A stretch of 32,000 nt of DNA, taken from contig JAJZXI010000011.1 of the NCBI GenBank assembly GCA_021806545.1, forward strand, positions 1-32,000, given 5' to 3'. Source of the DNA: Actinomycetes bacterium (GTDB lineage Bacteria; Actinomycetota; Acidimicrobiia; Acidimicrobiales; Acidimicrobiaceae). The translations under genes were made by a program, and so were the position numbers. Shown one piece after another: positions 1-7,144 of the stretch. Below the pieces are notes generated by a model that was not told the origin of the DNA, did no database searches, and saw only the letters and a program-made list of their open reading frames with translations. The stretch's first letter is position 1, and each line of letters begins with the position of its first letter.

Positions 1-155
1 GATAGCTGATCGGTCCCTTCTTGCAAAGCCGGTGCCAAGAACATACGGGTAAACGAGTGGCGTCCTTGGTCAAGGACAAAGGTACACCGAGCGCTCGGGG
101 CCGTCAGCATCCCCTCACGGGTCAGGGGGCTGCGTCGTGCGTGGTGAGGATGGAA
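1..155. other. Left-edge non-coding stretch with small dyads
   Basis: No convincing gene is visible here. The stretch lies just downstream of the minus-strand SalK-like gene, which stops at 156. It holds three small dyads: a 7-bp inverted repeat with a 2-base spacer at 62-77 (GTCCTTG/CAAGGAC), a perfect 12-bp palindrome at 87-98 (CCGAGCGCTCGG), and a weaker CCCCT/AGGGG pair at 111-128. None is followed by a T-run on the minus strand, so a rho-independent terminator is possible but not supported. Confidence 0.3.
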
Positions 156-1049
156 TCACCAGCTCTCGTCGAGCTCGAGTACCTCAAAGGCTCGGGTGAA
201 GTTGGGTAGCGAGCCGGAGGCATGAATCGCCATCGCGATTGGTGCGGTGAGCGCCGCGAGTTCGGAGAGCTCGCGGTGAGAGAGGACATCGAAGATTTGA
301 CCCATGAGTTGGTTGGTTGCACGTTCAAGGTCGGCGCGAAATGATCGCCCTGCGGGGGTTATGTTCTGTTGCGTATCGAGATAACCACGGCCGATCAGGG
401 TATCGGTGCCGGTGGCCCATTCGTCATCGGTGTAGCCGCGCGAGCGCTGCGATGATTCGCGATCCTCAGCGCCGATGGCGACCATCAGGATATGCGCCTG
501 ACAGCCGTCAATGCGGTGCGCCGCGAGGAGGTTGTTGTGAGAGTCACCACGATATTCGCGGATCAGTGTCGCGGCATGAAAGAGTTGGGAGACGGGATCG
601 TCTGGTGCTTGGATCTCGAGGTTTGCCGAATAGAGCACATGGCCGGCTTGCGAACCTGTCACCGCAGCGCGCATCGCCAGAGCGGCGGCGCGCAGGTGCG
701 CCGCTTGGCTCGGAGCAAGCGTCGAGGCACTCATGATCCGCTCCCAGGTGGCGCGGAATCCTTCGAAGCGAGCCCTAATGAACTGGTCAGGTGTCGCCAC
801 CTCCCACACGGAGGGGATCGATGGTGCGATCAATCGGTGTGCAAAGCTGTAGAAGGTCGCAGTGACGACCGAGGCATTGACCCTCCCCATGGGCGCTGAT
901 CGGCCGCCAAAGTAGCGAGCCCATGAGTCGCCGACTCCGAGCTTCTTGTAGGCGTCGCGGCACTCTTTGGCAAAGTAGGTCAGATCGTGCAGGGCCTCGA
1001 GTTGCGCCCAGGTGTGGAGCGAGGTCTGCTGTCGTTGCGCGTGATCCAT
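156..1049 (-). CDS. SalK/SCO6745-family protein
   Basis: This is a 297-residue soluble protein. It matches the SalK/SCO6745 family known from actinobacteria, which has a helix-turn-helix-like fold and no settled biochemical function. The family pattern is visible in order: an N-terminal ALHDLTYF-type segment, YFGGRSAPMG (about residues 45-54), ATFYSFAHRL, a WEVATPDQFIRAR segment, HAATLIREYRGDSH in the middle, and DEWATGTDTLIGRGYLD followed by TPAGRSFRADLERATN near the C-terminus. The length is usual for the family (about 280-300). The start is the first ATG, preceded by a G-rich stretch on the minus strand. It is divergent from the carbonic anhydrase gene, with about 80 bp between the two starts. 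No signal peptide or membrane segment is seen. The family call is confident; the role is unknown. Confidence 0.8.
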   Translation of the reverse strand: MDHAQRQQTSLHTWAQLEALHDLTYFAKECRDAYKKLGVGDSWARYFGGRSAPMGRVNASVVTATFYSFAHRLIAPSIPSVWEVATPDQFIRARFEGFRATWERIMSASTLAPSQAAHLRAAALAMRAAVTGSQAGHVLYSANLEIQAPDDPVSQLFHAATLIREYRGDSHNNLLAAHRIDGCQAHILMVAIGAEDRESSQRSRGYTDDEWATGTDTLIGRGYLDTQQNITPAGRSFRADLERATNQLMGQIFDVLSHRELSELAALTAPIAMAIHASGSLPNFTRAFEVLELDESW

Positions 1050-1130
1050 CCCCCCACGCTAGCACCGTAGTCGGCCGTTTGCCGATTGGGGATTGCAGCT
1101 TCTTGGCCTTGGGTGCAATAGGGTAGGCAC

Positions 1131-1649
1131 ATGCCAATTTATAGCCTCAACGACCAGGTTCCCCAGATCGCCGAGAGTGCTTTTGTCCACCCAGATGCCG
1201 TGATTATTGGTTCGGTCTCGATCGGAGAGGATGCGTCGATCTGGCCGAATGCCGTATTGCGTGGAGATTACGGACGCATCGAGATTGGGGATCGAACCTC
1301 GATACAGGATGGAACAGTCATTCATGCGACCGCCGAGCTACCAACGATTGTGGGGGCGGAGTGTGTCGTTGGACACCTTGTACACCTGGAGGGATGCACC
1401 ATTGCCGACCACTGTCTGATTGGATCCTCCTCTGTGGTTTTGCATCGGGTTATGGTTCATGAACACGCGCTCGTTGGAGCCAATGCGATGGTGACAAACG
1501 GGACCCAAGTGCCCTCGTTTGCGATGGCACTTGGTGTTCCCGCCAGTATCGTGGAGGGGCGAGTGCAGCCCGGTGACTTCGATGATGCAGTCAAGCTCTA
1601 CGTCGGGAACGCAAGGCGTTATCGTTCAGAACTCAAACGACTGGATTGA
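1131..1649 (+). CDS. Gamma-class carbonic anhydrase family protein (hexapeptide repeat)
   Basis: This 172-residue left-handed beta-helix protein belongs to the gamma-carbonic anhydrase/YrdA/PaaY family. Hexapeptide repeats run through about residues 10-140, for example VIIGSVSIGEDASIWPNAV and TIADHCLIGSSSVVL. Family members are trimers with a metal held at subunit interfaces by three histidines. His65 (in VIHA) and His82 (in VGH) are in the expected places. The position of the third ligand, five residues after His82, is Glu87 (GHLVHLEGC), with an extra His at 85. I believe this HLEG variant recurs in some homologues, so activity could be retained through His85, but that is not shown. The length is normal. 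The start follows a short divergent promoter region shared with the SalK-like gene. Carbonic anhydrase activity is inferred only from the family. Confidence 0.8.
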   Translation: MPIYSLNDQVPQIAESAFVHPDAVIIGSVSIGEDASIWPNAVLRGDYGRIEIGDRTSIQDGTVIHATAELPTIVGAECVVGHLVHLEGCTIADHCLIGSSSVVLHRVMVHEHALVGANAMVTNGTQVPSFAMALGVPASIVEGRVQPGDFDDAVKLYVGNARRYRSELKRLD

Positions 1650-1763
1650 GCTCTCATCCTCCACGGGGTGCCGGACCGCCGACGACTGTGGTGAGCGTGG
1701 AGCGCCCTCGGGTATGGCCTGCTCGACGTCGTGACACTCACCCGCACAGCGAGGATCTTGTCC

Positions 1764-2570
1764 TTACGCGGGGTGGGTTTTGGCCGTGGCGATCCTGCGT
1801 CCCGCAAGCGAGTGCACCTCGATAGGGTGCTGATAGGCCTCGGTCAGGGTCTGTGCGGTCAGCACCTCGTCGATTGGACCGAACCAGTGTCGTTCCTGCG
1901 CCAAGACGAGTACGTGGGTGATTGAGCTCGGAAGATCCTCGAGGTGATGTGCGACCATAATAAGGGCTCCATCACGATGGTGCTCACCGAGGATCCTCTC
2001 CAGCGCGACGATCATCAGTTCGCGGGCCACCAGATCAAGGTGCGAGGTGGGCTCGTCGAGCACCGTGAGTTGGGGTGTGCCACAAAAGGCGCGTGCCAGC
2101 AGTACCCGTTGACGCTGCCCAGAGGAGAGGGATTCAAGTGTACGATCGCGAGCGTCGGAGAGCTCTACGAGTTGCAGGAGGCGATCGGCCTCCAGGAGGT
2201 CGGCGGGCGTTAGCGAGAACCACTCGCTGCGCAGCCCGGAGTATCGCCCGAGGGCCACGGCCTGGAGCGCCGTCATCTCGGGCCCCAGTCGTGGGGCGAG
2301 TTCATCCGAGAAGTACCCGATCTTTGGTCTCAGGGTTCGGATGTCGGTTCGGCGTACATCGTGACCAAGGAGTTCGATTTCACCCTTGCTCAGACGAAGG
2401 CGACCTGAAAGTACCATTGAAAGCGATGTCTTTCCGACGCCGTTTGGCCCTATGATCGCTAAGCGCTGGCCGCCTTCGACGGTGAGGGAGAGGTCCGAGA
2501 AAATCTGGGTTCCCCCACGAACAAGGAGGGCATCGTTGAGACGGACGAGGTGGGCACTCATAACGGTCAT
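1764..2570 (-). CDS. ABC transporter ATP-binding protein
   Basis: This is a 268-residue ABC ATPase. Visible motifs are Walker A (GPNGVGKTS, about residue 40), signature LSSGQRQRVLLARA, Walker B with the D-loop (LTVLDEPTSHLD) and the H-loop (MVAHH). The C-terminal part has LVLAQERHWFGPIDEVL, like the ModF/YlmA group of stand-alone ATPases. I chose the ATG at 2570 because it overlaps the TGA of the upstream EamA-like gene by 4 bp (ATGA), which suggests translational coupling. The frame stays open further upstream, but that part does not look like ABC sequence. No permease with a matching domain lies next to it, so its substrate is unknown; pairing with the EamA protein is suggested by position only. 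The next gene on the plus strand converges on it with a gap of about 115 bp. Confidence 0.85.
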   Translation of the reverse strand: MTVMSAHLVRLNDALLVRGGTQIFSDLSLTVEGGQRLAIIGPNGVGKTSLSMVLSGRLRLSKGEIELLGHDVRRTDIRTLRPKIGYFSDELAPRLGPEMTALQAVALGRYSGLRSEWFSLTPADLLEADRLLQLVELSDARDRTLESLSSGQRQRVLLARAFCGTPQLTVLDEPTSHLDLVARELMIVALERILGEHHRDGALIMVAHHLEDLPSSITHVLVLAQERHWFGPIDEVLTAQTLTEAYQHPIEVHSLAGRRIATAKTHPA

Positions 2571-2974
2571 AGCGCGATACAGGCTATCGCAATGATGGCC
2601 AGTGCGAGGCCGATGACTTGGCGAGACTGGATTTGGGTTTTCGTGGCCCAAAGCTGCAAGACCAGGGTTATCGCAGGATACAGGGCGGTGATGGCGATGA
2701 GGGGCGCTGCGTTGGAACCTCTGCGCAGCGCCAGAAAAAAGAGGGCATAGCCGATGGCTCCCGCCAGACCGGCCGCGATCGCAAGCCAGGAGAATGCTGG
2801 CCGGATCACCAAAGCGACCGGAGCAACGGCGATGGCCTCGACGAGTACTACCGTAACCCAGAGTGTGAGCGGTGCTGTGCGCAACGCAGCCCGATCAGAG
2901 AGAAATCCCCACGTCCCCCACGCTACGGCGGCCCCGAGCGCCAGCGCGATCGCGCTCAACTCGACGCGAGACAT
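2567..2974 (-). CDS. EamA/DMT-family half-size membrane transporter
   Basis: This is a 135-residue hydrophobic protein with about five predicted membrane segments (LSAIALALGAAVAWGTWGF, LWVTVVLVEAIAVAPVALVI, WLAIAAGLAGAIGYALFFLAL, AAPLIAITALYPAITLVLQL, VIGLALAIIAIACIAL). The GTWGF at the first segment and the ALRRGSNAAPLIAITALYPAITLVL block are typical of one EamA (drug/metabolite transporter) repeat. Full-size members have two such repeats, so this one should work as a dimer. The ATG at 2974 has a strong purine-rich ribosome site (GGAGAGGGAGGG) just upstream. It overlaps the ABC ATPase by 4 bp and is likely cotranscribed with it from the AT-rich divergent region at 2975-3048. The substrate is unknown. 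Confidence 0.8.
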   Translation of the reverse strand: MSRVELSAIALALGAAVAWGTWGFLSDRAALRTAPLTLWVTVVLVEAIAVAPVALVIRPAFSWLAIAAGLAGAIGYALFFLALRRGSNAAPLIAITALYPAITLVLQLWATKTQIQSRQVIGLALAIIAIACIAL

Positions 2975-3048
2975 GTCCCTCCCTCTCCAAGATTAATTTT
3001 TAAGACTAGCAACTGGTAAGCCGATACTGTCCGCGAGGGGTTGGTGAA

Positions 3049-4053
3049 ATGCAACGATCGAATTCACTCAACGTAGGCGTGCTGGGCAATAACGGCGATG
3101 CCGCGCTCGCGGGTCTGCTCGAGCAGCTGATGACGGCGAGCGGGGCGATGGGCGTCATGATCGCTCGGCGGCTTGAGGCCAAGTACATGATTGAACGCGT
3201 CCGAGTCGTTCCGCGCATCCTCCGTGAGGGGGATGTCGTCGAGTTTGAAAACGCAGTGGACCCATCGGCGTCAGTCCCGGTGACTCCTGCTGGGCCTGGC
3301 CGAATCTTTTCGGACTACATCGGTTTCTCCCCACTCACGTCGCTCTATGTGATCCCCTTTGAGACCAAGAGAGATGAGAGCCTCGCTACGGTGGTGTTTT
3401 CGAATCGACAGCTTCGCTGCGAGCGCTCCACATTGGTCGCGCTCAGTCGGATGGTTGAGCTCACGATGAGCATGGCACTCGACTACGAGCGGCAGGTGCG
3501 TTCACTCGCCGATCAGCTTGCCATCCTTGGCGAACAGGCCTCGAACGACCCACTCACCCAGCTCCTGAATCGTCGTGGCTTCCTCGAGGTGCTGCAGCGA
3601 GAGACCAGTCGGCTCTCGCGCAATCCGGCACCCATGGCGATTTTGCTCTTCGATCTCGATGGGCTCAAGTCGGTCAATGATCTCTATGGCCACGAGGCTG
3701 GCGATGACTATCTCATCAAGTTTGCCCGCACGCTTCGGGATAATCTGCGGGCGATGGATGTCGTGGGCCGATTGGGCGGCGATGAGTTCGCGCTGCTTGC
3801 ACCACAGACGGATCGGGTGAGTGCTGAAGAGTTGGCGCGACGCTTGCGTCGGCTCTTTGACGCGCGCCGACTTCCTGTATCGATCGGGGTGGCGGCCTTT
3901 GAAGGCGAGAAAATCTCTCTAGCGGCCCTATTGGCTCAGGCAGACCAAGCGATGTACGCGGATAAGGCACAGCGCAAGGAGGCCCAAGGAATTCAGGAGC
4001 GCCTAACGATCGATCTCAACGCGCTCGAAGGTCGGTTAGAGTCCCGGGTGTAG
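3049..4053 (+). CDS. GGDEF-domain diguanylate cyclase
   Basis: This is a 334-residue cytoplasmic protein. Residues about 1-150 look like a GAF-type sensory domain (a YVIPFETKRDESLATVVFSN strand-rich core followed by a long helix ending LDYERQVRSLADQ). A GGDEF domain follows from about residue 160 (NDPLTQLLNRRGF) to about 315. The signature GGDEF is intact at 243-247, and an RxxD inhibitory site (RAMD, 234-237) sits exactly five residues before it. By family knowledge it should make c-di-GMP and be product-inhibited. No membrane segment is seen. A ribosome-site-like GAGGGG lies about 10 bases before the ATG. Its 3' end overlaps the convergent oxidoreductase gene by 18 bp. The sensed signal is unknown. 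Confidence 0.88.
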   Translation: MQRSNSLNVGVLGNNGDAALAGLLEQLMTASGAMGVMIARRLEAKYMIERVRVVPRILREGDVVEFENAVDPSASVPVTPAGPGRIFSDYIGFSPLTSLYVIPFETKRDESLATVVFSNRQLRCERSTLVALSRMVELTMSMALDYERQVRSLADQLAILGEQASNDPLTQLLNRRGFLEVLQRETSRLSRNPAPMAILLFDLDGLKSVNDLYGHEAGDDYLIKFARTLRDNLRAMDVVGRLGGDEFALLAPQTDRVSAEELARRLRRLFDARRLPVSIGVAAFEGEKISLAALLAQADQAMYADKAQRKEAQGIQERLTIDLNALEGRLESRV

Positions 4054-5037
4054 GTTGACCACCACTCTTCCTCTTACTTGACCAGACAGGATCCGATCAG
4101 CGTACCCCGGAAGATCATCGAGGGTGATTTCGGTAGTTAGTTGGTCGAGCAAGTCACGATCGAGGAGCTCGCTGAGGCGCTCCCAGGCTCGGGTGCGAGT
4201 TGTCTGCGGGGCATTGACGGAGTCGATGCCAAGGATCGAAACGCCGCGGAGTAGGAATGGCATCACGGAGGCGGAGAACTGTGCACCACCGGCGAGCCCA
4301 ACAGAGGCGATTGCGCCACGACTACGCGTTTGAGCCAACACACGAGCCAACGTAGGACCTCCCACGGAGTCGATGCAACCGAGCCAATGTTCAGACTCGA
4401 GTGGCCGCTCAGGACCAGTCTCAAGGTCACTACGGGGGACGATGGTGGTGGCTCCGAGTCGGGTGAGGTAGTCGGATTCAGACATCCGACCGGTAGAGCC
4501 GGCGACCTGATAACCGAGACGGCTCGCGATCGCGACGGCGATGGACCCCACGCCGCCGGCAGCGCCCGTTACCAGGAGGGGTGCGTCATTTACTGGTTGC
4601 ACGCCCATGTGTTCGAGGGCCATGATTGCGAGCATCGCTGACAGTCCAGCGGTGCCAATGGCCATCGAGTGGCGAGGAGTAAGTGCCGGCGGGAGTCGCA
4701 CCGCCCAGGCTGGATCCAGCGTGGCCTGCTGGGCGTAGCCACCCCAGTAGAGTTCACCGATGCGATAGCCGGTAGCGATAATCCACTCGCCAGGTTGAAA
4801 CGTCATAGAGGCGTCCTCGATCACCTCACCCACCAGGTCAACGCCGGGAATATGCGGATAACTCCGGACGAGGCGACCGAGTCCCCGCATGACCATTCCG
4901 TCTTTGTAGTTCAGCGTCGAATAGGCAACACGGACCTTGAGCGGCCGCTCGGCGAGCGTAGCTGGGTCGAGCTCTTCAATGGTGATCGAGGGTTGGTCTT
5001 GTGCCTCTCGCACCACCAGCGCGCGGATGCTTGACAT
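4036..5037 (-). CDS. acuI: AcuI/YhdH-type NADPH-dependent quinone oxidoreductase (MDR family)
   Basis: This is a 333-residue zinc-independent medium-chain dehydrogenase/reductase. It matches the YhdH/AcuI group, whose characterised members reduce acryloyl-CoA with NADPH. Visible features are STLNYKDGMVMRG (about 41-53), HIPGVDLVGEV, GWIIATGYRIGE-like substrate-lid sequence, the Rossmann glycine motif TGAAGGVGSIA (about 150-160), and CIDSVGGPTLA followed by ASVGLAGG. The length equals the family norm. The ATG at 5037 has AAAGGA about 8 bases upstream and starts with the conserved RALVV strand; the frame is open 74 codons further upstream but that part lacks family sequence. The physiological substrate is not provable from sequence. 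Its end overlaps the diguanylate cyclase gene by 18 bp. Confidence 0.85.
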   Translation of the reverse strand: MSSIRALVVREAQDQPSITIEELDPATLAERPLKVRVAYSTLNYKDGMVMRGLGRLVRSYPHIPGVDLVGEVIEDASMTFQPGEWIIATGYRIGELYWGGYAQQATLDPAWAVRLPPALTPRHSMAIGTAGLSAMLAIMALEHMGVQPVNDAPLLVTGAAGGVGSIAVAIASRLGYQVAGSTGRMSESDYLTRLGATTIVPRSDLETGPERPLESEHWLGCIDSVGGPTLARVLAQTRSRGAIASVGLAGGAQFSASVMPFLLRGVSILGIDSVNAPQTTRTRAWERLSELLDRDLLDQLTTEITLDDLPGYADRILSGQVRGRVVVNLHPGL

Positions 5038-5411
5038 GAGTTGCGTCCTTTCATCGTGTTCTAAAGGCAAACCTAGTCCATCGCCGCGGCAAGGAGGTCC
5101 ACAGCCATGAGCCAGGGGGTCGCAGGAGCCTTGGCGTTCGCTCCAGCGCTCGCCGCGCTTGGCCACCCATGAGCACATGGCAAGCCGATCGCGACAGTCG
5201 AGCAGCGCGAGGCGCTGGTAGGTACTCATTGGAGGCACAGTTGAGGGGTCAGGTTCCAAACGAACTGCTCGTGTGGTTGAGGCTCATGAAGAGGCCTCGG
5301 CGACGATGTGATAAGGTGCTCAAAAGGCGATGATGCCATCGACGTTCCAGCGATGGAGCAAACGGTTGGGTGCCGTTGGTCGGGTGGCCGCAGCGAATAG
5401 GAGAGGTTGCC
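5038..5411. other. Divergent intergenic region with a possible 21-codon ORF
   Basis: This 374-bp gap lies between the starts of the acuI-like gene (-) and the DinB-like gene (+), so it should hold both promoters. The only coding-like signal is a 21-codon ORF on the plus strand at 5107-5172. It has an AAGGAGG Shine-Dalgarno nine bases before its ATG and encodes a hydrophobic, Ala-rich peptide. It is too short for the sequence alone to support a gene. I saw no clear dyad operator or terminator. Confidence 0.3.
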
Positions 5412-5939
5412 ATGAGTGATGGATCGTTAGAGGAGCGCTTTGCCACGGCGTTGGCGGTGTTCAACCGAGCGGTGGACACGGTTGACGGCTCCTTCTTGAC
5501 GAAGGCCGACCCCGTCTCTGGCGAGCAGTGGGATCTCGCCCATGTGCTCGGCCATGTCTCTGAGATGTTGGAGTTCTGGATGGTCGAGGTACTTCGGGTG
5601 CTCGCGCGTGGACCGGACGAACCCTTCGGACGGCTCAAGGCATCACCCGAACGACTCGAACGTATCGAACGAAGCGCTCGGAGAGGACTCGACGAGCTTC
5701 GCCGTGAGATCGATTCCCGTGCCTCGGCGACGATTGATCTGTGTCATATCCTGACGCCGGAGCAGCTCCAATGCCGAGGAACACATCCGAAGTTCGGGGT
5801 GATGACCGTCGAAGCAGTTGTCATGGAGTTTGGCGTTGAGCATCTTCTCGAACATGCTCAACAGCTGTCGTTCGTGGACAGTGGTGCTGACCGGTCCATG
5901 GCTCCACGCCGTCTTGAGGATTCTGGAGGACTTGAATGA
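5412..5939 (+). CDS. DinB-like (YfiT/DinB superfamily) protein
   Basis: This is a 175-residue four-helix-bundle protein of the DinB superfamily, whose members are mostly metal-dependent thiol S-transferases or uncharacterised. The metal-site pattern is visible. An early-helix histidine pair lies in WDLAHVLGHVSEMLEFW (about 37-53) and a late-helix motif in EFGVEHLLEHAQQL (about 140-153). The ATG at 5412 is chosen because AGGAGAGG lies just upstream; an in-frame start 14 codons earlier has no ribosome site. The stop codon overlaps the ATG of the lactate dehydrogenase gene (ATGA), so the two are translationally coupled. A substrate cannot be read from the sequence. Confidence 0.72.
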   Translation: MSDGSLEERFATALAVFNRAVDTVDGSFLTKADPVSGEQWDLAHVLGHVSEMLEFWMVEVLRVLARGPDEPFGRLKASPERLERIERSARRGLDELRREIDSRASATIDLCHILTPEQLQCRGTHPKFGVMTVEAVVMEFGVEHLLEHAQQLSFVDSGADRSMAPRRLEDSGGLE

Positions 5940-7144
5940 AACGTCAATTGCCCGATATCCAGGGGCTGCGAGCCCTGCTGCAGCCCAGAGCTCCCCGACT
6001 CGACGTTTGGCAAGCTCGGGTAGAGCGCGCCCAAACGATTCCAGATCTGCGGACACTGGCTCGCCTACGCACCCCGCGCGCCGTCTTTGACTATACCGAC
6101 GGTGCCGCCGATGACGAGATCGCCCTTGCCCGTGCACGCGAGCTCTTCACTACACTTACTTTGCATCCGAGAATTCTCCAGGATGTTGGCGAGGTCGACC
6201 CCTCGATCGTCCTGCTGGGGAAGCGTTCGGAGTTCCCCTTTGCTTTTGCCCCGACGGGATTCACCCGGATGATGCGGGCGGAAGGGGAGCCAGCTGTCGC
6301 ACGAGCAGCCGAACGCGCTGGCATCCCGTACAGTTTGTCCACGATGGGGACTACCTCGATCGAAGAGGTGGCTCGTGTTGCCCCAGAGCTTCGTCGGTGG
6401 TTTCAGCTTTACCTGTGGCGTGATCGAGAGGCTGGGCTCAGGTTCTTGGAGCGTGCAAAGGCGAGCGGGTACGAGGCGCTGGTATTGACCGTCGATGTGC
6501 CCGTTGCCGGCAACAGACTGCGTGACGTCTACAACGGACTGACGATTCCTCCTCAGATCACGGCGCGAACGTTTGTAGATGGAGCGCTGCATCCGGCTTG
6601 GTGGTTCGATCTTTTGACGACGCCAACGCTGGAGTTTGCCAGCATGCATTCCTATGGGGGAACCGTGGGATCCCTAATCGACTCGATGTTTGATCCCTCG
6701 GCGACGATAGATGACTTACTGTTCCTCCGAGAGCATTGGGATGGCAAGTTCATTGTCAAGGGCGTCCAGCGGCTCGAGGACGTAGCTCGGTTGGCGGACG
6801 TTGGTGTCGATGCCGTCGTCCTGTCGAACCACGGTGGTCGCCAGCTCGACCGTGCAACAACGCCGCTACGCCTGTTGAGCGCTGCGGTGGGTGCCTATGG
6901 AGATCGGCTCGAGATCCTCATCGATGGGGGAGTTACCCATGGTGCCGATATCGTAGCCGCAATGGCCCTCGGCGCCAAGGGGGTACTGGTAGGGAGGGCC
7001 TACCTCTACGGTTTGATGGCCGGCGGCGAACGAGGAGTCGATCGGACAATCGCCATTTTGGGCACGCAAGTGCGACGCACGATGCAGCTCCTTGGGGTCC
7101 GCAGCATCGCCGAGCTTGACTCGAGCTTTGTTACTCTTCCGTAG
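5936..7144 (+). CDS. lldD: FMN-dependent L-lactate dehydrogenase (alpha-hydroxyacid oxidase family)
   Basis: This 402-residue FMN enzyme converts L-lactate to pyruvate, passing electrons to the quinone pool. It is a close match to actinobacterial LldD as I know it. Visible blocks are FDYTDGAADDE (near 51), PFAFAPTGFTRMM, the FQLYLWRD and LTVDVPVAGNRLRDVYNGL segments, AWWFDLLTT, KFIVKGVQ with the FMN lysine, the catalytic SNHGGRQLD (His about 299), and the C-terminal VGRAYLYGLMAGGERGVDR phosphate-binding block. The length is typical. The ATG overlaps the stop of the DinB-like gene by 4 bp. The 3' end overlaps the convergent MFS gene by 14 bp. A mycofactocin-associated or other hydroxyacid specificity is the main alternative, but no mft genes are present. 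Confidence 0.88.
   Translation: MKRQLPDIQGLRALLQPRAPRLDVWQARVERAQTIPDLRTLARLRTPRAVFDYTDGAADDEIALARARELFTTLTLHPRILQDVGEVDPSIVLLGKRSEFPFAFAPTGFTRMMRAEGEPAVARAAERAGIPYSLSTMGTTSIEEVARVAPELRRWFQLYLWRDREAGLRFLERAKASGYEALVLTVDVPVAGNRLRDVYNGLTIPPQITARTFVDGALHPAWWFDLLTTPTLEFASMHSYGGTVGSLIDSMFDPSATIDDLLFLREHWDGKFIVKGVQRLEDVARLADVGVDAVVLSNHGGRQLDRATTPLRLLSAAVGAYGDRLEILIDGGVTHGADIVAAMALGAKGVLVGRAYLYGLMAGGERGVDRTIAILGTQVRRTMQLLGVRSIAELDSSFVTLP

Noticed and set aside
1650..1763. Bidirectional terminator between the carbonic anhydrase and ABC ATPase genes
   Set aside because: Only weak GC-rich complementarity was seen, with no T-run on either strand.
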